Origin: Phascolarctobacterium sp.
Lineage (GTDB): Bacteria > Bacillota > Negativicutes > Acidaminococcales > Acidaminococcaceae
NCBI GenBank assembly: GCA_019417125.1
Contig: DXVZ01000020.1
Span: 13,138-29,667, forward strand
DNA length: 16,530 bases
Reading direction: 5' to 3'
This document shows, piece after piece, positions 6,206-14,259 of this stretch (position 1 is its first letter; every line of letters starts with the position of its first letter). The notes under the pieces are model-generated. The model was not told where the DNA came from and did no database searches. It was given only the letters and a program-made list of their open reading frames with translations. The position numbers and the translations under genes were made by a program.

Positions 6206-6313
6206 CAAAGCAGCACCCGCACCCCAACGTGCACTGCAAGAGGAGTAGAGAATGAGTATCTGAGAATGTTAAATGATACAATCAATATTCCAACCTGCAA
6301 AAGCGCAGGTAAG
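6206..6313 (-). other. non-coding segment between two intrinsic terminators
   Basis: No reading frame of useful length exists here on the minus strand. It holds small hairpins: ACCTGC/GCAGGT (6291-6309), GTATC/GATAC (6256-6279), and a GC-rich imperfect hairpin made by GCAGTGCAC and GTGCGGGTGCTGC (6210-6237). It could be the 3' part of a longer RNA that reads through the terminator at 6314-6349. Confidence 0.4.
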
Positions 6314-6349
6314 ATAAAAACCCGTCTTTCCAAAACGAAAAGACGGGTT
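6314..6349 (-). terminator. intrinsic terminator after the structured RNA
   Basis: AACCCGTCTTT (minus strand, 6339-6349) pairs perfectly with AAAGACGGGTT (6319-6329), followed by TTTTTAT. It lies about 60 nt after the aptamer-like fold, where the expression platform of a transcriptional riboswitch would be. Confidence 0.88.
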
Positions 6350-6566
6350 AAGATTATTACAAACAAGAGGCCCTGCCACTCTCACATAAACAAAGCCGGT
6401 TGGTTAGTAAACATCTCCTTCCTGTCTCCCGCAGGTCAAGCAGTGATGCTTATACAGGCTGCCTGACCGGCTCCGGCTTTTATTGCCGTTACGGCGACGG
6501 GATCGCATCGGGTTTGCACCGATAAACATTTGAACATTAAGTACCTGTACGAAATATTGATTTGTT
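6350..6566 (-). ncRNA. structured RNA resembling a divergent cobalamin riboswitch, no gene downstream
   Basis: Read on the minus strand from the predicted start near 6566, the block at 6486-6521 starts CGGTGCAAACCCGATGCGAT and continues CCCGTCGCCGTAACGG. This resembles the P4-L5 core of cobalamin aptamers (GGTG-AA--CCG-GC--TCCCGCC-CTGTAACGG, from memory). A later hairpin, CCTG-CGGGAGA-CAGG (6421-6435), has the position and loop of the B12 box. Its CGGGA can pair with TCCCG (6498-6502) in the L5-like segment, the expected kissing loop. GGTCAGGCAG/CTGCTTGACC (6459-6468 with 6434-6443) and AAAGCCGG/CCGGCTTT (6473-6480 with 6392-6399) add two strong helices. A GGGAA motif before P4 and a clear J6/3 are missing. 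The structure is well supported; the ligand class is tentative. Confidence 0.5.
6382..6414 (-). other. 10-codon reading frame directly after the B12-box-like hairpin
   Basis: ATG at 6412-6414 starts a frame MFTNQPALFM ending in TGA. AAGGAG abuts the ATG with no spacer, so initiation would be poor. The ribosome-binding sequence is within the fold. It could be a leader peptide or the stump of a lost gene; it may also be chance. Confidence 0.2.
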
Positions 6567-6572
6567 GTTTTA

Positions 6573-6601
6573 ATTATAACTATTCCTATTAGTGCTGTCA
6601 A
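6573..6601 (-). promoter_or_regulatory. consensus σ70 promoter of the orphan structured RNA
   Basis: TTGACA (6596-6601) and TATAAT (6573-6578) on the minus strand are both perfect and separated by exactly 17 nt. Together with the tRNA promoter it is the strongest promoter in the window. No coding gene follows it before two terminators. Confidence 0.88.
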
Positions 6602-6657
6602 GCCTTTTGGTAAAAATTTACCGTTTTTATTTTTGCGTTACAAGCTATCATTTAATA

Positions 6658-7704
6658 TTATTTATCCTTAAAATACCAGTTAAGCCCTACTGGCACGGTT
6701 ACGTTTAAAATTAACAGGCGCACTAACTGATAGGTAAGAATTATGGACACATTTTCACCCATGCTCATACCGGCAAGGCACATTTCGGCAATGCCTCCGG
6801 GAGCCATCGCTAAAAAGGCGGTTATCAGCGAAAACCCGTACAAATCGGAAAGATAGTATGCCATTGCAACGCTGACGGCGATAATAAGCAGTATGCCGCA
6901 GATGATAAACGGCAGCAGGCGCGCGGTTTCTTTAATGCGTGCGGGGTCAAGCAGCATGCCCATATAAAGCCCGATGCTGATTTGCGCCACAGTCATAACG
7001 GGGTCGGGCACTGGCTGAAAGCTGCCAAAAAAGTACGAGCAGGCGGAAGCCGCCAGGATAGGCCCCAGTAAACGCGGCGTTGGTATATGCAGCACCGTAA
7101 GCACCACTGCGCCTATGGCGGCAATTGGCACCATCCACAGCCAGCTGTAACCGACGCTTACGGCAGCTGGCAGCGTTACATCTTTAATTTCCGCGCCCAA
7201 GCCGTGCACTACCAAAAACGGGACTATAATAATCGCGCCCATCAGCCGCAAGGTTTGCATAACCATTACTACGCTGAAATCGACGCGCTTATCACTTTCG
7301 CTCATCAGCATCATCTGGGTAAGCCCGCCTGGCATACAGCCCATAACGCAGCTTTGCAAATTGGCGTAGCTGTGGCGCGATGTCCACCACGCTATAATGA
7401 TGGAAGCGCCGACGCTGGCGAAGGTTGCCTCCAGCACGCCAGCCGTCTGCATGGAAAGTTCGTGCATGGTTTCTGCCGTAAAATTGCGCCCTATGCCGTA
7501 GCCAGCCACACATAGCCCCAGCTCACGCCACTGGCGCGGCCAGTAAACCTGCGCGCCTATAACCTTCCAGAACATGGAAGACACAATGCCGCCCAGCAAA
7601 AATGGAATCGGCACTGCCAGATAGCGGAACGCAAGCCCGATAAGCACGGCAAGGCCGAACATCATCAGCCGCCTTACCTGCAGCATAGTATCAATTTTAC
7701 CCAT
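6658..7704 (-). CDS. AbrB-type (duplicated) inner-membrane permease-like protein
   Basis: This 348-residue protein is almost entirely hydrophobic, with about ten membrane segments. It is built of two similar halves, each with a signature Pro-Gly-Gly motif: MPGGLTQMML in the first half and APGGIAEMCL in the second. This is the membrane AbrB duplication family (sometimes annotated as ammonia monooxygenase-like; not the DNA-binding AbrB). The transported substrate is not established. I start it at the ATG at 7702-7704 (MGKIDTML), 9 nt after GGGGAG; the in-frame GTG at 7713 abuts that ribosome-binding site. It lies 36 nt after engB, so it is probably the last gene of the lon-engB transcript. No clear minus-strand terminator follows its stop. 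Confidence 0.87.
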   Translation of the reverse strand: MGKIDTMLQVRRLMMFGLAVLIGLAFRYLAVPIPFLLGGIVSSMFWKVIGAQVYWPRQWRELGLCVAGYGIGRNFTAETMHELSMQTAGVLEATFASVGASIIIAWWTSRHSYANLQSCVMGCMPGGLTQMMLMSESDKRVDFSVVMVMQTLRLMGAIIIVPFLVVHGLGAEIKDVTLPAAVSVGYSWLWMVPIAAIGAVVLTVLHIPTPRLLGPILAASACSYFFGSFQPVPDPVMTVAQISIGLYMGMLLDPARIKETARLLPFIICGILLIIAVSVAMAYYLSDLYGFSLITAFLAMAPGGIAEMCLAGMSMGENVSIILTYQLVRLLILNVTVPVGLNWYFKDK

Positions 7705-7740
7705 TGCAACCACTCCCCAAACCGCGCACAGCGCAGCGCA

Positions 7741-8379
7741 TTACTGGTGGTTCTCCAGCACCGTCATAATGCGGTTAATCAGTTCGCTGCGCATAGTATT
7801 CTGTGTTACCGAATATGTAATAATGCGGCTGTCGTCAAGCCCCAATTCGCGTTTAAACAGCGCCTTTTGCGCCATGGCGGCGTTTTTGGAAATTTTATCC
7901 GCCTTGGTCAGCACAATCTGCACGTTATGACCGCAGCCCAGCAGCCAGTGGTAACATTCAATATCGCTTTCCAGCGGCTTATGCCGGATATCAATCAGCT
8001 GGCAAACCAGCGCCAGGTTATCCGAGCCGGACAGGTATTTGCTGATAAAGCCCGACCATAAATCTTTGTTGGATTTGCCGGTTTTGGCAAAGCCGTAACC
8101 CGGCAGGTCAACAAGGTAAAACTGCGCGTTATCGGCGCCTTCTTCGGTATTGCGCTTGGCGTCCAGCAGATAGTAATTAATGGTTTGCGTTTTGCCTGGC
8201 GTTGCGCTTACGCGAGCCAGGCCGTTGCGGCGGCACAGCGAGTTGATAAGCGACGACTTACCAACGTTGGAACGCCCGATAAACGCCGCTTCAATAAGCT
8301 GCGGCGTTGGGTACTGCTCTGCCTTAACGGCAGATGTAACGAACTGCGCGCGGATAATATCCCAAACTCCTTTGTTCAT
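7741..8379 (-). CDS. engB: EngB/YsxC ribosome-biogenesis GTPase
   Basis: EngB (YsxC, YihA) is an essential cytosolic GTPase needed for late assembly of the 50S ribosomal subunit. The 212-residue protein shows the complete set of motifs: G1 GRSNVGKSS from residue 35, G2 in TPGKTQTINYYL, G3 DLPGYGFAKTGK and G4 TKADK. The C terminus ends with ITYSVTQNTMRSELINRIM, where the usual Ser-Ser of G5 is replaced by SVT. The ATG at 8379 follows GGAGG with 9 nt, and that ribosome-binding site overlaps the end of lon. The stop of lon and the engB start are only 4 nt apart, so translation is probably coupled. The lon-ysxC pair is a conserved Firmicutes arrangement (established knowledge). Confidence 0.96.
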   Translation of the reverse strand: MNKGVWDIIRAQFVTSAVKAEQYPTPQLIEAAFIGRSNVGKSSLINSLCRRNGLARVSATPGKTQTINYYLLDAKRNTEEGADNAQFYLVDLPGYGFAKTGKSNKDLWSGFISKYLSGSDNLALVCQLIDIRHKPLESDIECYHWLLGCGHNVQIVLTKADKISKNAAMAQKALFKRELGLDDSRIITYSVTQNTMRSELINRIMTVLENHQ

Positions 8380-8383
8380 CGCC

Positions 8384-10708
8384 TCAATCCTCCAATGCTA
8401 TTTTTAACACCTCATCCATATGCTTAACCGGAATAAAGTGCATCTGGTCACGCACGTTTTCCGGCAGTTCTTCCAAATCCTGCACGTTTTTGGCAGGCAT
8501 AATAATGGTTTTTACACCGTAGCGGTGCGCCGCCAAAAATTTTTCTTTAATACCGCCCACAGGCAAAACCCTGCCGGAAAGCGTAATTTCGCCGGTCATG
8601 GCAAGGTTCTTTTTAACTTTGCGGCCCGTCAGTGCCGATATCATCGCCGTCGCCATGGTAATGCCTGCCGAAGGCCCGTCTTTCGGTATAGCGCCTTCCG
8701 GCAGATGGATATGGATGTCAACGGTTTCGTAAAAATCTTTAGCAAGCCCCAACTCATCGGCACGCGAGCGGATATAAGTATAACCAGCCTGCGCCGATTC
8801 TTTCATAACGTCGCCCAGCTGCCCGGTCAGCACAAGGTGACCCTTGCCCTTGCAGGCTACAACCTCTACCTTTAACAGCTCGCCGCCGACGCGCGTCCAG
8901 GCAAGGCCGGTGCAGATGCCAGCCGCCGCTTCAAGGTTAACATCGTCTTCCAGGTAAATTACTTTGCCCAGGTATTTTTGCAGGTTTTTAGCCGTTACCT
9001 TTGCCGTTTTAGCTTCGCCGTTAACAATGCGGAAAGCCGTTTTGCGGCACACAGCGGCAATTTTGCGTTCTAAATTGCGCACACCGGCTTCGCGCGTGTA
9101 ACCGCGGATAATCTGGCGCAGCGCTTCTTCCGTGATAGTAAGCGTTTTAGCGCTTAAACCGTTGTTGTGGCGTTCTTTCGGCAGCAGGTGCAGTTCGGCA
9201 ATTTTTACCTTTTCGTCCTCGGTATAGCTGGAAAGCTGCACTACTTCCATACGGTCAAGCAGCGCGGCGGGAATGGTTTCCACAGTGTTAGCAGTAACAA
9301 TCCAGAACACCTGCGACAAATCAAACGGCAGTTCAACGTAATGGTCGCTGAAAGTATTGTTCTGTTCGGGGTCTAAAACCTCCAGCAGCGCCGAAGCAGG
9401 GTCGCCGCGAAAATCGGACGACATTTTATCAACTTCGTCCAGCAAAAAAACGGGGTTCATTACGCCGCAGGCCTGCATGCCGTGGATAATGCGCCCCGGC
9501 ATTGCGCCGATGTAGGTACGGCGGTGTCCGCGGATTTCGGCTTCATCGTGCACACCGCCCAGCGACATACGCGTGAACTTGCGCCCGATAGCACGCGCAA
9601 CCGACTGCGCCAGCGAGGTTTTGCCAACGCCCGGTGGCCCGACAAGGCAATGGATAGAGCCTTTGTCTCCTTTGGTCAGCGCGCGCACGGCAAGGTATTC
9701 CAAAATACGCTCTTTAACTTTTTCCAGCCCATAGTGGTCTTTATCTAAAATTTTGCCGGCATGTTTCAAATCAAAGTTGTCCTTGCCGTAAATACCCCAC
9801 GGCAGCGAAAGCAGGGTTTCCACATAGTTGCGGATAACGCCGCTTTCCGCCATCATCGGCGGCATTTTGTAAAGGCGGTCCAACTCTTTGTTGATTTTAT
9901 CGGCAACTTCTTTAGGCAAGTCGCGCCCTTCCATCTGTTTTTTATACTCGTCTATTTCAGCCTGGCGCTCATCGCCTTCGCCCAGCTCTTTGTTAATAAC
10001 CTTAATCTGCTCACGCAGATAATACTCGCGCTGGTTCTTTTCTATCTGCTTGCGCACTTCCTGCGTAATATTTTTTTCAAGTTCGGCAATTTCCAGCTCT
10101 TTGCACAAAAAGGTATGCAGCATGCGCATACGCTCTTTAACGTCAACAAGCTCCAAAAGTTCTTCTTTTTCTTCGATGCTGACTGTTAAATAACCGGCAA
10201 TGATATCGGCAATTTCTCCAGCGGTGGTAATGGTTTTAAAATTAAGCATAACCTCGGTGGTTACTTTTTTGCCGGTAATCAGCCATTTTTCAAAACTTTG
10301 TAAAAGCACGCGGCGCATGGCTTCGGTTTCGGTGTTTTCTTCCGGCTCAATGCTTTCTACCGGCACTGCAAAACCTTCAAGGTAAGTATCTTTAAATGGC
10401 GCCTCAATCAGCGAAGTAAGCTCCGCCCTGTTTAAGCCCTGTATTAAAATACGCAAAGCACCGCTCGGCAGTTTTAAAAGCTGCTTAATTTCGGCAACAA
10501 CGCCGAAGTTATACAAATCACCACGCTGTGGGTCTGCTGTTTCGGCGTCGCGCTGTGTTACCAGCAGTATTTTTTTATCCAGCTGCATAGCGGCGTTAAC
10601 CGCGTTTATTGATTTATCCCTGCCGACGTCAAGGTTTACCGTCATCCCTGGGAAAACGATAATACCGCGCAGCGCCAGCAGCGGCAGTAATTTTCCTGAT
10701 GCTTCCAT
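8384..10708 (-). CDS. lon: Lon ATP-dependent protease (LonA)
   Basis: Lon is a cytosolic homohexameric AAA+ protease that removes misfolded and short-lived regulatory proteins. The 774-residue protein has all LonA parts. The N-terminal substrate-binding domain starts LLPLLALRGIIVFPGM (residues 7-22). A coiled helical region (about 195-260) follows. The AAA+ module has Walker A GPPGVGKTS (about 356-364) and Walker B VFLLDEVDK. The protease domain has catalytic Ser680 in KDGPSAGIT and Lys723 in GGIKEKF, 43 residues apart as in E. coli. The ATG at 10708 has only a distant GGGGG ribosome-binding sequence. A weak promoter (10757-10785) lies between it and the clpX terminator, so lon seems to start its own unit with engB. 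Confidence 0.97.
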   Translation of the reverse strand: MEASGKLLPLLALRGIIVFPGMTVNLDVGRDKSINAVNAAMQLDKKILLVTQRDAETADPQRGDLYNFGVVAEIKQLLKLPSGALRILIQGLNRAELTSLIEAPFKDTYLEGFAVPVESIEPEENTETEAMRRVLLQSFEKWLITGKKVTTEVMLNFKTITTAGEIADIIAGYLTVSIEEKEELLELVDVKERMRMLHTFLCKELEIAELEKNITQEVRKQIEKNQREYYLREQIKVINKELGEGDERQAEIDEYKKQMEGRDLPKEVADKINKELDRLYKMPPMMAESGVIRNYVETLLSLPWGIYGKDNFDLKHAGKILDKDHYGLEKVKERILEYLAVRALTKGDKGSIHCLVGPPGVGKTSLAQSVARAIGRKFTRMSLGGVHDEAEIRGHRRTYIGAMPGRIIHGMQACGVMNPVFLLDEVDKMSSDFRGDPASALLEVLDPEQNNTFSDHYVELPFDLSQVFWIVTANTVETIPAALLDRMEVVQLSSYTEDEKVKIAELHLLPKERHNNGLSAKTLTITEEALRQIIRGYTREAGVRNLERKIAAVCRKTAFRIVNGEAKTAKVTAKNLQKYLGKVIYLEDDVNLEAAAGICTGLAWTRVGGELLKVEVVACKGKGHLVLTGQLGDVMKESAQAGYTYIRSRADELGLAKDFYETVDIHIHLPEGAIPKDGPSAGITMATAMISALTGRKVKKNLAMTGEITLSGRVLPVGGIKEKFLAAHRYGVKTIIMPAKNVQDLEELPENVRDQMHFIPVKHMDEVLKIALED

Positions 10709-10756
10709 TTTTATATTAGCATCCCCCTATTTATACTAAAATTCAAATCTCTTATA

Positions 10757-10785
10757 ATTGTATCACAAAAGCCCCATAAAACCAA
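10757..10785 (-). promoter_or_regulatory. possible extended -10 promoter of lon
   Basis: TGA-TACAAT (TACAAT at 10757-10762) lies 17 nt from TTGGTT (10780-10785) on the minus strand. The -35 is weak and overlaps the T-run of the clpX terminator. I see no CIRCE or CtsR site here. Confidence 0.45.
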
Positions 10786-10813
10786 AAAGAGGGAAGGTTA
10801 AAATCCCCTTCCC
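10784..10813 (-). terminator. terminator of the tig-clpP-clpX unit
   Basis: On the minus strand GGGAAGG (10807-10813) pairs with CCTTCCC (10791-10797), followed by TCTTTTTGG. It lies 14 bp after the clpX stop. Confidence 0.75.
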
Positions 10814-10827
10814 CCGTTATTTTAATT

Positions 10828-12096
10828 TCAGCCTACCTTAACAACCATTTTCGGTTCCGCATGGTTGCGGATGGCATCGGCAGTTACAATACATTTTACA
10901 ACGTCGCTGCGTGAAGGCACATCGTACATTACGTTGCGCATTACCGATTCGATAATAGCGCGCAGCCCGCGTGCACCCGCACTGCGTTTCAGCGCTTCTT
11001 CGGCAATGGCTTCCAGTGCATCTGGTTCAAATTCCAGCTCTACATTATCCATCGCCAGGAAATGCTGATACTGTTTAACCAGTGCGTTTTTAGGCTCCTG
11101 CAAAATCTTAATCAGCGCAGCCTTGTCCAAAGCCTCCAGCGTTACAACAACCGGCAGACGGCCTGCAAACTCCGGTATCAAACCAAACTTCATCAAATCC
11201 TCCGGCAGCACCTTTTTAAAGGTATCCGTCAGGCTGATTTCGTCTTTAGTTTTAATATCGGCGCCAAAGCCAAGGTTCTTTTTGCCGGTACGCTGGCTGA
11301 TAATGTTTTCCAGCCCGTCAAAAGCGCCGCCGCAGATAAACAGAATGTTGGTTGTATCAATCTGCAAAAATTCCTGATGCGGATGCTTGCGCCCTCCCTG
11401 CGGCGGAACATTGGCAACCGTGCCTTCAAGAATTTTTAACAGCGCCTGCTGTACGCCCTCACCCGATACGTCCCTGGTAATGGAGGGGTTTTCGGACTTG
11501 CGGGAAATTTTATCAATTTCGTCAATATAGATAATGCCGCGCTGGGCGCGTTCAATATCGTAATCAGCATTTTGGATTAAACGCAGCAGAATGTTCTCCA
11601 CGTCCTCGCCTACATAACCTGCTTCCGTCAGCGCAGTAGCATCGGCAATGGCAAAGGGCACCTGCAAAATTTTCGCCAGCGTCTGTGCCAGCAGGGTTTT
11701 GCCGCTGCCGGTAGGGCCAAGCATTAAAATATTTGATTTTTGCAGTTCCACGTCCTTATCGCTGGGCACGTGGTTCAGTTCATAGTCAATGCGTTTATAG
11801 TGGTTGTAAACGGCAACGGCAAGAGTCTTTTTTGCTTCCTCCTGGCCGATGACGTATTCATCCAGAATAGCCTTTATTTCTTTAGGTTTGGGCAGTTCGG
11901 AAATTTCCGTATGGTTAACCGCCCTCGCCCGCATTTCTTCTTCAAGCATTTCGTTGCAGAGCTTTATACACTCATCGCAAATAAACAAATCACCTTCGCC
12001 CAGCACTTTGCTGAACATTTTGCTGACCTGCGCCTCGCGCTTGCCGCAAAAAGAACATACAGGGGCGTCATGGTGATTGTCCCCACCGAATTTCAT
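10828..12096 (-). CDS. clpX: ClpX, AAA+ unfoldase subunit of ClpXP
   Basis: ClpX recognises, unfolds and feeds substrates into ClpP. The 422-residue protein starts with the zinc-binding domain (C14, C17, C40, C43). The gap between the two Cys pairs is a few residues longer than in E. coli, with SKVLGEGDLF in it. The AAA+ core follows with Walker A GPTGSGKT (about 125-132), the pore-loop motif GYVGED, Walker B IIYIDEIDK (about 188) and GARGLRAI near the end. I chose the ATG at 12094-12096 (MKFGGDNHHD) because AAGGAG lies 9 nt before it; the longer frame from 12129 has no ribosome-binding site and would overlap the clpP end. It lies 22 nt after clpP and ends in a terminator. Confidence 0.97.
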   Translation of the reverse strand: MKFGGDNHHDAPVCSFCGKREAQVSKMFSKVLGEGDLFICDECIKLCNEMLEEEMRARAVNHTEISELPKPKEIKAILDEYVIGQEEAKKTLAVAVYNHYKRIDYELNHVPSDKDVELQKSNILMLGPTGSGKTLLAQTLAKILQVPFAIADATALTEAGYVGEDVENILLRLIQNADYDIERAQRGIIYIDEIDKISRKSENPSITRDVSGEGVQQALLKILEGTVANVPPQGGRKHPHQEFLQIDTTNILFICGGAFDGLENIISQRTGKKNLGFGADIKTKDEISLTDTFKKVLPEDLMKFGLIPEFAGRLPVVVTLEALDKAALIKILQEPKNALVKQYQHFLAMDNVELEFEPDALEAIAEEALKRSAGARGLRAIIESVMRNVMYDVPSRSDVVKCIVTADAIRNHAEPKMVVKVG

Positions 12097-12118
12097 TCTA
12101 AGTATCTCCTTAAAGCCT

Positions 12119-12715
12119 TTATTTTTCATTAGCAGGCTTACGCGTTACAACTTCGTCAATCAGCCCGTAGGCTTTTGCTTCCTGGCTGCTCATGTAGTTA
12201 TCACGTTCAGTATCCTGCGCAATCTTTTCTTTGGTCTGTCCGGTATGATATGCCAAAATACCGTTCAACTCGTCACGGAGGCGCAGAATTTCGCGCGCCG
12301 TGATTTCAATTTCGGTAGCCTGGCCTCTTGCACCGCCCATCGGCTGATGAATCATAACCCTGGAATACGGCAGGGCGAAGCGCTTGCCCGGCGCGCCGGC
12401 AGCCAGAAGCACGGACGCCATACTGGCAGCCATCCCCATGCAGATTGTGGAAACATCAGGCTTTATATACTGCATTGTATCATATATTGCCAGGCCGGAG
12501 CTTACTACGCCGCCCGGGCTGTTAATATAGAGATGGATATCCTTATCGGGGTCTTCCGACTCTAAAAAGAGCAGCTGGGCGATAACGAGGTTTGCCATAG
12601 TATCATCTATTTCGCCGGTAACAAAAACTATTCTGTCCTTTAAAAGGCGGGAATATATATCGTAAGAGCGTTCTCCGCGGTTGGACTGTTCTACAACTAT
12701 TGGCACATAATTCAT
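12119..12715 (-). CDS. clpP: ClpP, serine peptidase subunit of ClpXP
   Basis: ClpP forms the 14-subunit peptidase chamber. With the start at the ATG at 12713-12715 the protein has 198 residues beginning MNYVPIVVEQSNRGERSYD. The catalytic triad is visible: Ser98 in MGMAASMAS, His123 in RVMIHQPMGG and Asp172 in DTERDNYMS. The oxyanion SPGG is at 66-69. A GTG at 12722-12724 would add three residues but directly abuts the GGGG ribosome-binding sequence, so the ATG 9 nt downstream fits better. It lies between tig and clpX with short gaps, the standard bacterial order. Confidence 0.97.
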   Translation of the reverse strand: MNYVPIVVEQSNRGERSYDIYSRLLKDRIVFVTGEIDDTMANLVIAQLLFLESEDPDKDIHLYINSPGGVVSSGLAIYDTMQYIKPDVSTICMGMAASMASVLLAAGAPGKRFALPYSRVMIHQPMGGARGQATEIEITAREILRLRDELNGILAYHTGQTKEKIAQDTERDNYMSSQEAKAYGLIDEVVTRKPANEK

Positions 12716-12756
12716 TATTGTCACACCCCTTTTTTATGGTTTTGCCAAACGCCTAA

Positions 12757-14040
12757 TTATTTAGCGCTGTCAATAATTACATGAGCAGCTTTGCGGCGCA
12801 GAATGTTTGCCAGGAGCAGGCCCATGGTGCCGTTGGATTTAATAATTTTCTTAACGTCGTCAAGAGTTGCGCCGTGCTGGGAAGCGATGGCGGAAAGTTC
12901 GCTGTCAACATCGTCCATAGAAACCTGGAGGTTTTCAGCTTTGGCAATAGCGTCAAGAACAAGGTCGGTTTTAACATTTTCAACTGCGGCGCTGTGCTGG
13001 CGTTCACGCAGCTGTTTCATGTCGATACCGCTGTACTGCATGTACTGGTCCAGAGTGAGTTTGCGTGCTTCAAGGCTCATGCGCATTTCGTCAATCATCT
13101 GGGTAATGCGGTCTTCAATCATGATTTCGGGAACTTCAAATTTAGCGTTGGCAACAGCAAGGTCAATCAGTGCTTTTTCGTAAGCAATCTGAGCGTTGTT
13201 TTCTGCTGCTTTCTGCATGCGCTCTTTGTAGCTTGCACGCAGTTCTTCAACGGTTTTGCAGTCGCTGTTGGCTGCTACATATTCGTCGGTCAGTTCGGGC
13301 AGCTCTTTACGTTTAACGTCCTGTACGTTTACTTTAAAGATTGCCTGTTTGCCGGCGAGTTCTTTTACAAAGTATTCTTCCGGGAAAGTTACGTCAACAT
13401 CGGTGCTGTCGCCTTTTTTAAGTCCTACCAGCTGATCCTCGAAACCGGGGATGAAGGAATTGGAGCCAACTTCCAGCGGATAACCCTTGCCTTCGCCGCC
13501 GCTGAACGGTTCGCCGTCAACGGTGCCTGCAAAGTCGATAATGGCGAAATCGCCTTTTTCTATTACAGCGCCTTCTTCAGCCTCAACCATTTTAGCATGG
13601 CGGTTGCGCAGGCCCTGTACCTGTTCTTCAACAGCTTCGCCGGTAACTTCAACCACTTCTTTTTCTACATGCAGTTCTTTGTAATCGCCCAGTTCAACTT
13701 CCGGTTTGAGGGTAACTTTAATAGTAAGTTCCATATCTTTGTTTTCTTCAAATACGGATTCTTCTACTTTCGGGTCGGAAACAGGAATAAGTTTTTCCTG
13801 TTCCAGGGCTTCGGTATAGCACTGGTTGGCAACCAGTTCAAAAGCTTCTTGTTTAACGGCTTCTTTGCCATAGTGCATTTCGATAATATTGCGGGGGGCT
13901 TTGCCTTTACGGAAGCCGGGGATGTTTACCTGGCCTGCAATCTTTGCAACGGCTTTTTTAAAGCCTTTGTTTACTTCCTCTGCGGGCAAAGTGATTTTAA
14001 GAGTTGCGTCGTTGCCGACTCTTTCTACTGTTACGTTCAT
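12757..14040 (-). CDS. tig: Trigger factor, ribosome-associated chaperone and prolyl isomerase
   Basis: Trigger factor binds near the ribosome exit tunnel and shields nascent chains. The 427-residue protein has the usual three parts. The ribosome-binding N domain carries the signature GFRKGKAPR at 42-50. An FKBP-type prolyl isomerase domain (about 160-245) contains DFAIIDFAGTVDGEPFSGG and FIPGFEDQLVGLKKG. A long helical C domain ends in RKAAHVIIDSAK. The ATG at 14040 follows GGGAGGA. It is the first gene of tig-clpP-clpX and is preceded by a good promoter. The length is normal. Confidence 0.97.
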   Translation of the reverse strand: MNVTVERVGNDATLKITLPAEEVNKGFKKAVAKIAGQVNIPGFRKGKAPRNIIEMHYGKEAVKQEAFELVANQCYTEALEQEKLIPVSDPKVEESVFEENKDMELTIKVTLKPEVELGDYKELHVEKEVVEVTGEAVEEQVQGLRNRHAKMVEAEEGAVIEKGDFAIIDFAGTVDGEPFSGGEGKGYPLEVGSNSFIPGFEDQLVGLKKGDSTDVDVTFPEEYFVKELAGKQAIFKVNVQDVKRKELPELTDEYVAANSDCKTVEELRASYKERMQKAAENNAQIAYEKALIDLAVANAKFEVPEIMIEDRITQMIDEMRMSLEARKLTLDQYMQYSGIDMKQLRERQHSAAVENVKTDLVLDAIAKAENLQVSMDDVDSELSAIASQHGATLDDVKKIIKSNGTMGLLLANILRRKAAHVIIDSAK

Positions 14041-14141
14041 TAATAAATCCTCCCTTAATTATATGTGCTGATTGTCACAGCGTGTTGTTTGCATCGGTTA
14101 TATTGTTAAAAATGCAGCTGTTTACACACATTGCTCATAAT

Positions 14142-14170
14142 ATAATATCACAACAGGCGGTACTTGACAA
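14142..14170 (-). promoter_or_regulatory. promoter of tig-clpP-clpX
   Basis: On the minus strand TTGTCA (14165-14170) and TATTAT (14142-14147) are separated by 17 nt, and TGA before the -10 makes it an extended -10. The start would be near 14135, giving a leader of about 95 nt before tig. Confidence 0.65.
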
Positions 14171-14222
14171 GAATTTTGCTGTTATTCCTATAATATATTA
14201 TTATGGTTTTTGCAGCAAATTC

Positions 14223-14248
14223 AAAAAACCCGGCAGTAAACTGCCGGG
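14223..14248 (-). terminator. terminator of the tRNA-Gly gene
   Basis: CCCGGCAG (14241-14248 on the minus strand) pairs perfectly with CTGCCGGG (14229-14236) around a 4-nt loop, followed by TTTTTT. It lies 11 bp after the tRNA CCA end. Confidence 0.9.
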
Positions 14249-14259
14249 CTGACAATTCA

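Noticed and set aside
6232..6300. T-box-like start (AAGAGGAGTAG) on the plus strand
   Set aside because: No specifier loop, no GGGTGG-ACCGCG antiterminator sequence and no plus-strand gene follow. The strong signals here are all on the minus strand.
6605..6640. Hairpin GGTAAA/TTTACC followed by T-runs on the plus strand, as a terminator for the AbrB-type gene
   Set aside because: Its T-rich side faces the plus strand, where no gene ends. On the minus strand there is no T-tract, so it does not close the leftward operon.
12094..12129. 11-residue N-terminal extension of ClpX
   Set aside because: The longer frame has no ribosome-binding site and overlaps the end of clpP, while AAGGAG lies at the right distance before the internal ATG at 12096, which gives the usual ClpX N terminus.
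12781..14043. Plus-strand open frame of 420 codons opposite tig
   Set aside because: It is the exact antisense of a secure trigger factor gene. Its translation is rich in Phe, Asn and Cys with no family motif, as expected from complementing Glu/Lys-rich coding sequence, and it has no ribosome-binding site or promoter.
14164..14195. TTGACA and TATAAT on the plus strand upstream of the tRNA region
   Set aside because: The spacer is 19 nt and transcription would run only antisense through the tRNA unit. The same bases are better explained by the tig promoter on the other strand.
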